Assembly (NCBI GenBank): GCA_917880885.1 | Contig: OU862922.1 | Span: 19,840,627-19,904,626, forward strand | DNA: 64,000 nt | Source: Limnephilus marmoratus | Lineage: Eukaryota; Arthropoda; Insecta; Trichoptera; Limnephilidae | Direction of reading: 5' to 3' | Part shown: one piece after another, positions 23,401 to 33,620 of the stretch | Position numbering within the stretch: the stretch's first letter is position 1 | Layout: each line of letters starts with the position of its first letter | Translations under genes and position numbers: made by a program | Notes under the pieces: model-generated | The model's database searches: none | What the model was told of the DNA's origin: nothing | Seen by the model: only the letters and a program-made list of their open reading frames with translations

Positions 23401-26400
23401 GGCAAGTAATTTCGATGACGGTAGGTAACGTCGGGTGAATTCACGTAAAGGCGGGATATCACCCGAACCTTCTGCGGGCACTTGAACGGTACAGCCGTAC
23501 GTTCTAGCTCTTTCGCTTAGGTGGCGGATTATCGTTAAGGCGGCCATTATTACTACGCTGTATGTATGTAGGTAGATGTATCGCTGTAGGTATGTGCTTC
23601 CAGCTAATTCTGTGGAGGTCAGTGGCGCTGCGGTAAATTTTACAGAGCGGGATAAGTAGCCGCTACAGATTAATATTGTAACATGCAAATAAGAGGAGAT
23701 AATATAAAGTAGAAAACAGTAGTAGAAGGTCCAATAGACAGCCTTGTGGGATACCAGAAATCGAAATATGACGAAATAACTGATTTAGGAAACTGGACGA
23801 TGGGACTTTGGTGTCGTGTAGGCGTGATTAATATAATATTACAAAAATAGGAGGGATTGATACAAAATAATGAACAGTACAAGGTACAATAAACAGCCTT
23901 GAGGGATACTACAATTGGAAATTCATTTACATAATATATGATTGCCAAGAAAACATTTAGTTAATGTTTTAGGGAGGTACCTTGTCCGTAAGAAGTCCAG
24001 CTTTTTGGTAGACATCGCAGTAATGGGAACTTTTTGGAAAGAGTTCTTTTACATAATCTACTTCCGCCAAGTTCTCAGAAACGTGAGTCTGAAAAAGATA
24101 AAAAAGGTTTAGAAAAAGTTATTTGCTTACAAGGAAATTAAAAAATCTGAGTGGTCAAGAAAATCGATAAATTTATAATGAAAGAAGTTATTTTCAAAAA
24201 CCTGTATTCTGCACTGATATTTTTCTGCCAAATCTCCCAACTTCTTCATAAGGTCATCGTCACAGCTTAATGCGAATCGTGGAGTTATTATTGGTTCTAT
24301 TAAATCATTCTGAAAGTGAAAATGAAATACATGAATCAAAAATGTTACATATTTATAAAATAAATTTATGCAAGTAAATACGAGCACCTACATCAATGTT
24401 TTATCAGAGAGGAGGTTTGGAAGCCAATTGGCAATTGACCTTGAACTAAAGAGGGTCTCTCTTATCTTTGTAATACAACTTGTGAACTACGAGTTGTTAT
24501 CAAACAACTATTCCGTTGTGTAGGTAGGAGTGATAAACTTTTATGAATTAAATTACATTATATGTCGTACTATTTATAAGTAATATCAATTATGTTAATG
24601 GCACGTGTTGTGTCGTATATGTGTAAATAAATAAATAAATTATCGTGTTTGTTTTTCTATAAGAAGCTGGATTGTAAGGATTCACAGTCTTACTACAATA
24701 AAAATGTTACTCTTCAAAAGGCTTCAAAGTTGTAAGTAATGAAATTCTGAGCACGTGAGATCCCACTGAGGATATCAACATGTATTTTGAAAATTAAATT
24801 ATTATTACGTATTATTAATAAGTAAAATGAAAACCTCTATTGCAGAGCACCTTGGTTCTGGGCTCAGAGGTCACAGGTTTTTTGCTGGTGAAGGTATATA
24901 AATATTTTTCCCATATATAGAATTCAAATCATGTTATGTTTTGCATATTTTTTGTTAAGTGGAAGATAATCATAGTGTCGCCCTGATAAGAGACCGCCAT
25001 TCATAAAAAAATGTTACTTGAAGTGGAGATAGTCCATGCAGTTTGTTCATAGCTTGGCAACAGTCAGCACACTTCCTTGTCATTTCCTAAGATGGAGATG
25101 CAACAAGATTAAGAAATAAGAGTACCTTCATCTGGCAGACCAGCTTGAGGAATGTCTCGGTGTCACGCAGCTCCTTGTCCGTCTCGTTGAAGTACTGCGC
25201 TGGGTTGGGCATGTTCATGCTGACCTTGCCCACGAGGGCGCGCTGCCCGAGCTGTGCTATGGCCTCGGCCAGGGCCATGCTGCTCTCCAGGTGTAGCGAG
25301 CTGAAATAGCAGGCGGTGGTGGTGCCATTGAGCAACGTTCTCCGCTGGAATATACATTTTATATTGTTCAACTTTATGTTATACAAGTTATTCAATAACT
25401 GTTCAATTTATCATTTATCCAGTTGTTCAATTTAATGTTGGTCTAGTTGTTCAATAGCTGTTCTATTTAAAGTAGTTGTTGTACAATAACTGTTGAATTT
25501 TGGTTGGGCCGTTTACACAATACACTAAATGTTTATGTAATACACACCTACATTTATGTACATACCTACATTCATTCATGAACCGCTGTACTGGGGAGCA
25601 GAGGCGGCCGCTTCCTTAGTGCATATGTGCACTGCACTGCCGAACATACGTCAGAAGTGTAAATTAGTATCTACATCCTCTCACGAAGAATCCCGCCAAT
25701 TTGTTACAAAATCTTTACCAATTGTCCTACTCCCTCCCATGAGAGAAAGGAATTCGTGCACATTTTGTTATGCCCAGGCGTGACGTCACACAAAGTTATA
25801 TTTCTATTGGGATCATTCCCAGATGCTGGAGTGCTCGTGCCCGTGAAATGAGCAAGACAGGTATAGACCCATACGGATGCTTGACGTGTGAATGCAGAGA
25901 AGACATATGGTGCCTGGGTGCACTAGCGGAGCAAATGACTTAACATTAAACTTGCGTAAAGTGATACCGAACCTTTGGAATGGAATAGTTATGTTCGACG
26001 AATTTAAGACGAAATAACAATGTTATGTTTTAACGCCATCGGCCGCCAGCGCGGCGCTGTATTGTTTCGGAATTGACAGCATTTTAACAGTTTTTTGCAA
26101 GTTTTATTCTGTAAAAAAAACTTATTTAAAAATGAGTGTTACTGAAAACATTGCGATTAACGTAGATTTTATCAAATGTAATTAGTGGAGTGTTTTAGTG
26201 AAACGGTTAAACTTTTAAAAATAAAGAAAAATACCATGATCCAATCCCCTATAAATGCAGTGTAAATTAATTACAGTTGTTTTCGTATTTATAAGACGGA
26301 CGTTTTATACTAATTTTGTGTTTCTGAATTTGTGTGCATCTTATAATCGATAGTCATATGTCAATTTCGACATATTTCGAAATTGATATAAATAAACACT

Positions 26401-29400
26401 TTGTTTCATTCAAGTAAAAATCATGGCATAATTCCAAAAAAACTCTAGCAACACCTACTGACGAATAACGTCAATCACTAATAAAATGAACGATTGTCAA
26501 TAATCCATGATTTATGAAACGACTATGAGTTATTTTTTATGTATATCATTGATTTTATGGGTATTTTAGTAGTAGTTGTCAACGCAACATTAAAACCAGA
26601 AACTTGAAACACTGAAACCGCATCCAATTAAGTATTTTGTATCACGTCTGCTAATCTCAGGAGGTATATACATACAGTCGATTCGGCTTAATTGGTATAC
26701 CGGTTTTTGGGACAGCCGGATATTTGGGACAAAATCCAAGGTATAGAAACCAACTAAAGAAACTAATAACAATTTTCTTTGGTTATCCGTTTAATTGGTA
26801 CAAATTCCGATCTGAAGTTGATGCAAAACGTGTCTCAGTAAATTAATTTTAGTTGAGAAGGGGGGACCTGCAGTGTGCAGCGTTAGCGAATGTCCCAGAT
26901 AACCAAAGTAAATTAGTTTTGTGGCGACGCATTATCTTCCGCCATCAGAAAGAACGTACGAGAAATATCTAATATTCGCGCGGCGCTGGCAAGCTACTCA
27001 CCTATGTACCTACCTACTATGCCGTCGCTACAATGAACTTCGGCCGCCTGCCGCCGATAAATAATAATTTCGCCACCGCCTAGAAAGGTCTAGAGTTTAT
27101 AAGCCGCCTGAATATTCAGCACCGGGTATGTTCGAGTACCTTCTAGTGTACACATTGCCGGCGAATGGAACATTACTCCACCGGTCGCGCTGGTATATAA
27201 AGCGACTCAACTCGGCGCTCGCGCAGTCAGTCCCAGACCATTAGTCGGTCAACAAATCAACATGTAACAGATCTCCGCACAAGTGCTCCTGCATGGCATC
27301 TCTACGCATCCAGGGCAGCTTCCCGAAGTCTATCACCACGTCTCAGCTCTAAGGCCCACCGTGTCTTCAGCTACGCAGAACAGCTACATCCCGCGACTTA
27401 CAAGGCTTGCGTCACCTTCAGTCCAGGGGCTCACCATTTCATGGCACCCCGAAGCGCACCGTGCTTCGCTCATGGAAACATGCTCCGCCTCGCCAGGACT
27501 ACCTGCTGGTGGCTCAGCTCACCGAGCCACTCACCGTTCATCTCCGCGACTCAAAGCGTCGAGCAACGGCCTGGAAGATAGGTCATCTCCACCGCCAAGG
27601 TGTTGAGCAACTCGCTGACCTTCACCACACCATCTCCATCACCTCCGTGCGCCTGCAGCATTTCATCTACGGCACTCCGCATTACATCATGTTACCGTTT
27701 TACCGACCTCGCTACGTAGCCCAATAAACGACTGACTCACTACAAGGTTTGACGCCTTTCATTTCTGTCTCCCCTCCCACAGTATTAATTTCTTTAGTTG
27801 GTTGCTGTTCCTTGGGTTTAATATAATAATGTATTTGTTGAAAGTATATGCTCTGGTATGCACCAAAAACTCTAACTAGGGCACAAACCGTGAGCTATAA
27901 TAGAATGCGATAATGCGTAAGGGGCTGATAACAGATTGTGATATTGCATTGATTGTTGACTTTTCCACGAACCCCACGCAGACAGTTTAGTGCAGTGGTT
28001 CTCAACTTCTTTCGGGTCTTGACCAAATAATAATTTTTTCATTGCACATCAACTTATCTGTGCAATATATTAAAGAAAGAAATAGGTGAGTGCTCAAATA
28101 CGCATATTTACGCATAGATAAAATTAATATACCACGAAATAATAAGTTGCATTTTTTAAAATATATACCCAAAAATATTCATTCAGTATGTTAATAATTG
28201 GTAATAGTTGAGAACGATTATTTGTTTTGCTACTTTTATATAATATACAGCAGGGATGGCGGCTATTAGTCCAGTCGATCGAACGCACTGGTATAGAATA
28301 TATTAATCATTTTTACGTTTTCCCTCTTAATAAAATTTAAAAAATACTTCATAATTGCATACTGCACTAAACTGTTTCATTTAAAATTTTAAGAGGTATG
28401 TAATTGGTAGATGGCACATGATTTCGTCAGTAAACAGTAGATCTTGGGTCTAATCAAGTTGGCCACCACTGATTGAATCATTAAAAAAAAACTAAAGGTC
28501 GTATTGACATAAAAAAATGTATGGGAGTAAAAACACATGGGAAAATTTACTTTTTAAGAATTACATCATCAAGGTGTGACCCATCTAACGCAAACACTCG
28601 TCGAACCTGGAGCACAAATTTTGCAACACTTTCTCGCACATTGCGCGTGGAATGACAGCCATTTTTTGGAAGACGATTTCTTTCAATTGGAAAATTGATA
28701 CGTTTTAAGATTTTCACGGCCAAAAGCATTTTCCGAAACGTTGGCTAAAGAAGGAGGTAGCGCAACAAGGCATAACACCCCAAAAACAAATAACGAAAAT
28801 GGAAAATTGATGTTGGTTTCCCTATGTACACTCGACTTTTCAAGTATCCCCATAGAAACAATTCAAGGGGAGTTAAGTCCTGGGAGGCCATGGAATATCC
28901 CCTCGGCGCGAAATCAACTTTCCTGGGAAAATCTCGTTTGCAACTGCCATTCACTTGAAAAGTATGAAACGCCGTGCCATCTTGTTGAAACCATATCCTA
29001 GTGTTATAACCTTCAAATTTATGCAGCTGCAGATAGAAAAAAATCACGTAATATTGTTGTGTACCGGTCTGAATTCATGGTCACAGATTCTCCTCGCTTG
29101 TTTTCAAAGAAATAAGGACCGATGATTCCATAGGATGAAATTTCTGCCCAAACTGTGACTTTTGGCGAATGTGTGGGCTTTTGATGTTTTGATTTTGGAC
29201 TTTCTGCTGCCCAGTAACAGCAATTTTGTTTATTTACATGCCCATTTAGGTGAAAATGGGCTTTTTTGTAATTTTATTTTTTTACACAAAATGCACGCTA
29301 TTCTCCCGTGAAAAGCTACATTGAGACTGAATTTAATGAACTGAGCTACTGATCATCACCACCCACGCCCCCGTCCGCGGTGCCGCTTGACCACAACAAT

Positions 29401-32400
29401 GTTTTGAAATTAGTACATCTTTATGCCCACCCTGTATAATTTTATTATTTTACGGAAGTTTATGCCGATTTCTTACCGGCTAATGAGGGAGCAGGGTAAA
29501 ATATTCATTACTTCGGAAGGATGTGCATTGTTTCTCAGGTACACAACAATAAAATAGTCACGGTAAAAGAGAAAGTACCGCTGTTTTTACTTCTTCTATA
29601 GATGCAAACAAAAAAAATTAAAACACAAACAAAATAAAACCTTCAAATGAGGGTTAATTCGTTCAATCAAAACATGTAACATAATATATGGGGTGAACCC
29701 TGAGAACCTATCATAAAATATTGGATGTTTTTGGGTATACTCGCGTCAAACAAAAATCTGGTATCACATTCAGTTCTTCAAGACGTGTGCGGAAAATGGA
29801 AACATGAGTGTGAACAATTTCCCAACACGGAAAACTCACAAGCATCACATAATATCAAAAAGTTGTCTTTAAATAAATTTTGCGATCAATTTTCCGATTT
29901 TCCCAGAAGAAATTTTTTCAGGAAAATAAAATTTCCCAGGTTCAATAATTTTCCAACAAAAAAAGCTTCCAAACTTCAAACAACAAAAGCTAAAAGATAA
30001 ATTTGTCTAAAAGTATTTATAAAAATTTCCCGACTCATTTTCCAATTTTTCTAGCAAATTTTACCAATTTTTCAATTTCCCCGAAGAAATTTTTTCAGAA
30101 AAATTAAAAATTACTCAACATGGAAAATAATTCTCAAAAAGATAATTTTTTTAATTCCCGACCTAAATTTCGATTTTCTAAGAAGAAATTTTTTCAGAAA
30201 TATGAAATTTTCCAGGATCAAAAATTTAAAATTTCTAAACTTCAAATAATAAAATGAAAAGGATAAAAATGTATAACGATGGATCACCCAATATTATTAT
30301 TTCGGTTCGGAATCGGTTCCTTTAGGCTTTTACGAACACCGAAATGTATCTAAAATGAATTTATTATTTATAAATGGTAATCTTGAAATTTTAGAGCTCA
30401 TCAAAAAGCCGCCTGCAGGTCTCAGCAGCTAAAACCCACATAAGCGGCTTTTTTTTTTCTTCTAGACTTCATATATTATTTCTGTCTGTTCTTATTTTTG
30501 AAGAGATTTTGGAATTAAATCCATGATCAATAGCTTTATCCACCTTTCCTTTCAATGTCTAATTCCTATATAGAGAAAGACATCTTTTCTTATTTTGACA
30601 AGTCCGCAATCTTTGAGATTGACAAATTATTCATCAATTCAAAAGATTTGAGATGTTTAAGTTTAGTTTAAGACATAAAAATAGGATATTAATAATGTAT
30701 CTACACAACATAACATAATTAGGTAACCTTCATTTCTGCCTTATCAATACTATGAGAATATCCCAGCCAAATCACAAGTTAAAAGGCTATCAGTAAAATC
30801 ACACTTCAAAGAGTATTTCATGAACGATACCAAAGTTTTTTCATGAGAATAATAAATCCGTCATAATAATTTAATGTAAATTATGTGAAGATTGAATTCA
30901 TCAATGGATAATTTGCTTTTATGATGGACTGCAGAGAAAGTACCTAGGAGGTGGGTAGGTACCTAATTGGGCGTTTTTCAAAAAAATTGTACATAGATAA
31001 AAGTCAGTGTCCGATCACTTTCAGGATCAATAACTTACATCGTGTCGGTTTTTATGACAACCCATATATTTTTTCCAATATAATAACAAATAAATACCTT
31101 TATAAACTAAAAATAATGAATGAGAATCTAATTGATGTACGGTTGAAGTACTAATATTGATGGCAATATGAACAACTATTATTATAGAGGCAACTCTGAA
31201 ATCGAGTATAAAATCAGCTGGTTCATACAATTTTGGTCGAGTAAGTATAAAATGTAGTATGGAACAGCGGATTTTTATTACTGTGTGTTTTTAGTTGGTC
31301 CTGTAATTAAAGTTGTGTATATTAACGAGTACTTTAATACCCTTTCAGCTTAGTGCCCTAATTCAGACTATGGTATGAACATGAAGCCCATTATTACATT
31401 CTAATGATTTATGCATTTTGCTAAATAATGTATTTCAATTTTAGGTTCAAATATGCCGTTGACAGCTGCAGAAAAATGAAAAGGTAGAGAGATAAAATTA
31501 AAAACGATCCTGAAAAATACGAAGCCTTTAAAAAAAGAGTTACAAACACAAAAAAAATACCAAAAGAAAATCAAAGAGCTAACCGAAGAAAATAAAATAG
31601 AAAAAAGAAGATTTTGGAGAGAACAGAAATGAAAACAAAAAGAAAATAAAAAAGAACAAGTGGATTCTCGACCGCGACAATCACATAATAAAGTATCCGA
31701 TACTTCTCATTCATTAAAAATTAGATACAGAAAACTTTTAACAATTATAATAAGATTTTAAATACCTACATCTGAACGCTGCCTTAGAGTTCCTAAACGT
31801 TACCAAGTGTTTCTTTTTATGTCACTGTCCTGTTATTCCTGTGATTTATTTACTAAGATTAATTATTATATCTCAAAGAAATTTGTTCAATTTTTTTATA
31901 GATATGGTTTACGGTTAATTTTAAATTTGTTATAATTAAACATTCGTCAAACAAAAATCTACATTTGTCTTTCTAGAACGAATAATATATAGTACAAAGT
32001 GTCCAAAAGTAGCGTAAAAGAATATTTTTATTTAAAAACTTAATATTTAATTCAATGAGTGTGATTATTCATATTTTTAGAAGACTGATTGTGTTTTCAA
32101 TTCGTAAATAAAGATCTGAAATAATGAATTGATTTTAATTTTTTTTATAAACTTTATGATAAGCAAAAGTGACGTAAAAGAATTTCTTCCCAACAGTATT
32201 AAACCTAAATTGCAATTATTTTAGAAGTTTATTGATATTTCCTATATTAAATACTGAAGTCATGAAGTTCATACTTTCTTTAATAAATTTACGTATATTT
32301 TTAATCGAAATGTAGCATCTCACAGTGGAATTCAGTGGAATTCCTATTACGTCACCGACAACTTTTTTGGAAAACGCCCACCTACCTAATATATTTTTAA

Positions 32401-33303
32401 AAAACAAAGAACAGGTTTGGGCAAGGGGCGGTTCTAGACTTTTAATGAGCTATTATTATAATATGTGATTGAAAAATTCGACATTATTGATGGTTTTGTA
32501 GTTAGGTGATTTTTTTTTCCAAAGTTTCAATTTTTTGTATGAAGAATTTTGAAGGCACAGAAAAAAAAATTCACACCAGAAATTGAAATTTTGAAAAATA
32601 AAATCATTTTCCGCTACTTACAACAACTTCAAGCACTAGTACTTCCTAGCACTCTAACTCACTGAAAAGTCACGAACCGCCACTGGTTTGGGTTAATGTT
32701 TACTTATCTTAAAATAATAATATTTTCTGATGAATGTGATTTGCCAATCTTTATCTAATCAATAAGTGAAATAATAAATATACTGATAAAACATGGTTTT
32801 ACTTACCACCACATTCTTGTATACATTTCTTGCAAAGTTAATGTCTTCGTATTGTTTTTCCAAAGGGAATGTGTACAGAGAGAGCCAGTCCAGCAATGGC
32901 CTGTCGAGTCCCAACCCCAAGTTGGGGAACTGGGGGGCGTGAAGGTGGCAGTCGGCAAACCCAGGAATTATGAATTGCGATGGCAATAATTCAGTGACCA
33001 CATATTTAGTCAAACCCAGACGCTGACTTATTTCCTCAACACATTGTGCACTTCCGATGGAAGTTATCTATATAAAAAAGAGATAAATACATTTTTAATT
33101 TTCCCGCATTTTCTAAAAACTAAAAACTATCAACAAAAACAACTGTGCAATATTTTTTCGTTTTTAATAATAAATCTGTTATTTTATTATATATTTACCT
33201 TTCCTTTCTCCACTACGATGAATCCGTTGAAAGCAGTCAACGTCTTGTCCACATTACAGTGAACTATATTTCCTACGAAAATTGTGGCGGAATCTGCGCT
33301 CAT
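20232..33303 (-). CDS. GDA: Guanine deaminase (guanine aminohydrolase), complete, 8 exons
   Basis: Hydrolyses guanine to xanthine plus ammonia in the cytosol, the step that commits guanine to purine breakdown. Exons (minus strand): 33199-33303, 32807-33067, 25126-25344, 24202-24309, 23981-24088, 22351-22516, 20706-20861, 20232-20473. They total 1365 bp, 454 residues plus stop, matching the usual length of animal enzymes. Zn ligands are H76 and H78 (ADCHLHAP), H233 (THVSEN), H272 (ILAHAVHL) and D323 (GLGTDVSGG). Catalytic Glu is E236; substrate Arg lies in TPRFALSC (R206). All introns are GT..AG and every phase matches. Start chosen at MSADSATIFVGN: it is the first ATG upstream of the strand leading into the amidohydrolase barrel. 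Exons are GC-richer than the introns, and the 7.5 kb second intron is packed with transposons. Confidence 0.95.
20706..20861 (-). CDS. GDA: Guanine deaminase exon 7
   Basis: Completes D323 (last metal ligand), then VSGGDSPSIMDAMRR and EAFYLATLGGAKG-type barrel end; ends in phase 1 within codon 375. Confidence 0.94.
20995..21240 (+). mobile_element. LINE 3' coding fragment in guanine deaminase intron 6
   Basis: One frame reads KKWIDCMDEDWRMRRAENW then RRMARDRSHWG, with a shifted frame continuing AEMMQQ. This is the C-terminal tail pattern of RTE-type LINE reverse transcriptases. Frameshifts and stops precede it; only the 3' end is left, on the strand opposite to the host gene. Confidence 0.6.
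21307..21987. mobile_element. hAT-like non-autonomous element (GGTTTCGG family), copy 1
   Basis: The left end is rich in GGTTTCGG repeats; the right end is TCCTGTTTCGGTCGGACACTA. The interior shares GTTAACATGTT, TTTGTTTGTTTTATAG and TTTTCACATACTTCAATTATT with 39702-40236. No coding capacity. It differs from copy 2 by an extra block, 21395-21560. Confidence 0.6.
22351..22516 (-). CDS. GDA: Guanine deaminase exon 6
   Basis: Residues 268-322 plus the first base of D323. ILAHAVHL supplies ligand H272; GVSIAHCPASNTRL and CGLGT follow. Ends in phase 1. Confidence 0.95.
22585..22643 (-). mobile_element. RTE-type LINE 3' tail fragment
   Basis: ACTAACCACCACG...GGGTAGGCAGAGAGGCTGGAC parallels the 3' ends at 52015-52075 and 50318-50350. 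It abuts the LTR-like block at 22644. Confidence 0.45.
22644..23667 (-). mobile_element. Solo LTR-like element with internal minisatellite
   Basis: Read on the minus strand it begins TGTAGCGGCTACTTATCCCG (23667), has a TATA box (TATATAAG at about 23389-23396) followed by AGTCAGTCAGT, and a polyadenylation signal AATAAA (22734-22739). It ends ..CCACCACA (22644). The same architecture and the shared words AATAAACGACTGACTCAC and ACGCCTTTCAT occur in the opposite orientation at 26920-27781. A GC-rich minisatellite (GCTCGTTGCAGGATGCTGG and GGCGCGTTGCC variants) fills 22985-23185. No internal retroviral genes adjoin, so it reads as a solo LTR of an insect LTR retrotransposon. No clear target duplication was seen. 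Confidence 0.55.
23690..23920 (-). mobile_element. LINE reverse transcriptase scrap, locally duplicated
   Basis: The minus strand shows two tandem relatives of the PQGxxLG box region: GIPQGCLLDLLLL-like at about 23735-23760 and SIPQGCLLYLVLF-like at about 23880-23910. They are about 150 bp apart with partly similar flanks. Too short to classify. Confidence 0.35.
23981..24088 (-). CDS. GDA: Guanine deaminase exon 5
   Basis: Residues 232-267, beginning THVSEN: H233 is a metal ligand and E236 the catalytic acid/base. Ends YQKAGLLTDK. There is no ATG in a long frame, so it is easily missed by ORF scans. Acceptor TTTTTCAG, donor GTACC. Confidence 0.94.
24202..24309 (-). CDS. GDA: Guanine deaminase exon 4
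   Basis: Residues 196-231. Contains PIITPRFALSC (substrate-contacting Arg, R206) and ends CRIQ, directly before the third metal ligand. 36 codons, phase 0. Confidence 0.94.
24970..25085 (+). mobile_element. SINE-like repeat, partial copy
   Basis: TGTCGCCCTGATAAGAGACCGCCATTCA, TGTTACTTGAAGTGG and GGCAACAGTCAGCACACTTCC follow the order seen at 17053 and 56345-56385. Lies in guanine deaminase intron 3, close to exon 3. Confidence 0.45.
25126..25344 (-). CDS. GDA: Guanine deaminase exon 3
   Basis: Residues 123-195, including LLNGTTTACYFSSLHLESS and GQRALVGKVSMN of the barrel. 73 codons, phase 0 at both ends. Confidence 0.95.
26680..26919. repeat. Inverted-repeat element (GGCTTAATTGG), split by an LTR
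   Basis: CGATTCGGCTTAATTGG, TTTGGGACA and AACCAACTAAAGAAACTAAT resemble both 15008-15080 (CCGCCTTAATTGGGACA, GTCCCAAATAAACG) and the sequence just past the LTR (27785-27825: TTAATTTCTTTAGTTGG, CTGTTCCTTGG). It looks like a pogo/Tigger-like MITE into which the 26920-27781 LTR inserted. Confidence 0.4.
26920..27781 (+). mobile_element. Solo LTR-like element, plus strand
   Basis: Begins TGTGGCGACGCATTATC, with a TATA box TATATAAAG at about 27193, the initiator-like CAGTCAGTCC and AATAAA at 27723-27728, and ends CCCCTCCCACA. Flanks GTTT and GTAT could be a decayed 4-bp target duplication. Homologous in plan to 22644-23667 but diverged and reversed. The GC-rich frames inside (27283-27727) are LTR sequence, not a gene. 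Confidence 0.55.
27991..28217. mobile_element. hAT-type MITE (CAGTGGTTCTCAAC ends)
   Basis: GCAGTGGTTCTCAACTTCTTT at the left matches the classic hAT terminal motif CAGTGGTTCTCAAC, mirrored by AGTTGAGAACGA near 28205. The interior is A/T-rich with no ORF. Confidence 0.55.
28500..29439 (-). mobile_element. Decayed mariner-superfamily transposon
   Basis: The minus strand reads through transposase landmarks in order, with frameshifts: SHTFAK-VTVWA-like (29150-29190), NSDRYTTILRDFF-like (29040-29090), IWFQQDGTAFHTF (second catalytic Asp region, 28960-29000), SQDLTPLELFLWGYLKSRVY (28830-28890, third catalytic region) and the C-terminal GSHLDDVILKK (28550-28580). The 5' end GGGTGGGCATAAAGATGTAC is at 29439. 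No matching left TIR was found, so that end is truncated. Inactive. Confidence 0.7.
28706..28800 (-). repeat. Short hairpin-family element (GGCATAAC), copy 2, inside the mariner
   Basis: Minus strand: TTTGTTTTTGGGGTGTTATG, CC, TTGTTGCGCTA, then CTTTTGGCCGTGAAAATCT, the same blocks and order as 5029-5135. It replaces transposase sequence between the KP..I segment and the C-terminus, so it appears to have inserted into the mariner. Confidence 0.45.
29885..30265 (+). repeat. Tandem repeat of about 120-150 bp, three units
   Basis: AGAAGAAATTTTTTCAGGAAAA-type blocks followed by TTCCCAGG and a run ending TTCCAAACTTCAAACAAC occur near 29907, 30083 and 30183. The copies are diverged. The ORF overlapping the first unit is repeat sequence. 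Confidence 0.55.
30969..32379 (+). mobile_element. DNA transposon with GGGCGTTTTTCAAAAAA ends (decayed)
   Basis: TIRs are GGGCGTTTTTCAAAAAAATT (left) and, inverted on the right, GGGCGTTTTCCAAAAAAGTT, about 20 of 22 matching. The 8-bp flanks ACCTAATT and ACCTACCT are similar, compatible with an 8-bp target duplication. A coding remnant sits at 31453-31720. A 20-bp subterminal direct repeat, AAAAGTRRCGTAAAAGAAT, occurs near 32003 and 32165. Superfamily uncertain. Confidence 0.65.
31453..31720 (+). pseudogene. Remnant of transposon ORF starting MPLTAAEK
   Basis: Reads MPLTAAEK, stop, then after a shift EREIKLKNDPEKYEAFKK-like, followed by Lys/Glu-rich helix KKIKELTEENKIEKRRFWRE. This is the short basic coiled N-terminus that heads many arthropod transposon ORFs (pattern MPLT-AEK-RYREKLK-NPEKYEEFK). 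Several stops and frameshifts; clearly dead. Confidence 0.5.
32422..32684. mobile_element. hAT-type MITE with 8-bp target duplication, copy 2
   Basis: Left GGGGCGGTTCTAGACTTTT mirrors right AAAAGTCACGAACCGCCACT. The flanks 32414-32421 and 32685-32692 are both GGTTTGGG, an exact 8-bp target site duplication, diagnostic of hAT-like insertion. Sits 120 bp from guanine deaminase exon 2. Confidence 0.8.
32807..33067 (-). CDS. GDA: Guanine deaminase exon 2
   Basis: Residues 36-122. Holds the amidohydrolase signature PGFADCHLHAPQ with metal ligands H76 and H78, then DRPLLDWLSLYTFPLE, a segment diagnostic of guanine deaminase rather than other amidohydrolases. Phase 0 at both ends. Confidence 0.95.
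33199..33303 (-). CDS. GDA: Guanine deaminase exon 1
   Basis: Residues 1-35, start ATG at 33303-33301. Encodes the N-terminal strand GNIVHC and the FIVVEKGK turn of the beta-sandwich domain. Phase 0 donor. Confidence 0.93.
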
Positions 33304-33620
33304 TTTCTCCATTGATATTTGAACTTGAATCGAATGAAAATAACAATAACTACGCTCGTAGCACGAAACACTCGCGTTGACACGCAGCTAATCGGTAACT
33401 AAAATTAATAACTTACTACACGATACGGATTCATACTTGGACTTTTCATAGCAGTGAACTTGGAAACGTGGATTTGACAGTAGCGGCACATAATAAACAA
33501 TACAAATATAAACAAAAATATTGCTTTCAATATGTAAATATTTCAATACACTTTCTGACAGCACAAAGCACGGAACAACCGTATGAACCACATGAACGAC
33601 GACGTGACCTAAAATGAACC
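33304..33620 (-). promoter_or_regulatory. Probable 5' UTR/promoter region of guanine deaminase
   Basis: Inferred only from position upstream of the ATG at 33303. Sequence is mixed AT with TGTCAA/TTGACA words (for example 33470-33480). No TATA box is convincing. Confidence 0.3.

Noticed and set aside
27283..27727. Overlapping GC-rich open frames of about 107 residues
   Set aside because: They lie between a TATA box and AATAAA inside the LTR-like element; several frames are open at once because of GC content.
29725..30000. 91-codon open frame
   Set aside because: It overlaps the first unit of a diverged tandem repeat and has no protein-like features.
30400..30460. Hairpin followed by T-run (GCCGCCTGC..GCGGCTTTTTTTTTT), like a bacterial terminator
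   Set aside because: Intrinsic terminators do not apply in an animal nuclear genome; it is an isolated short inverted repeat in an intron.
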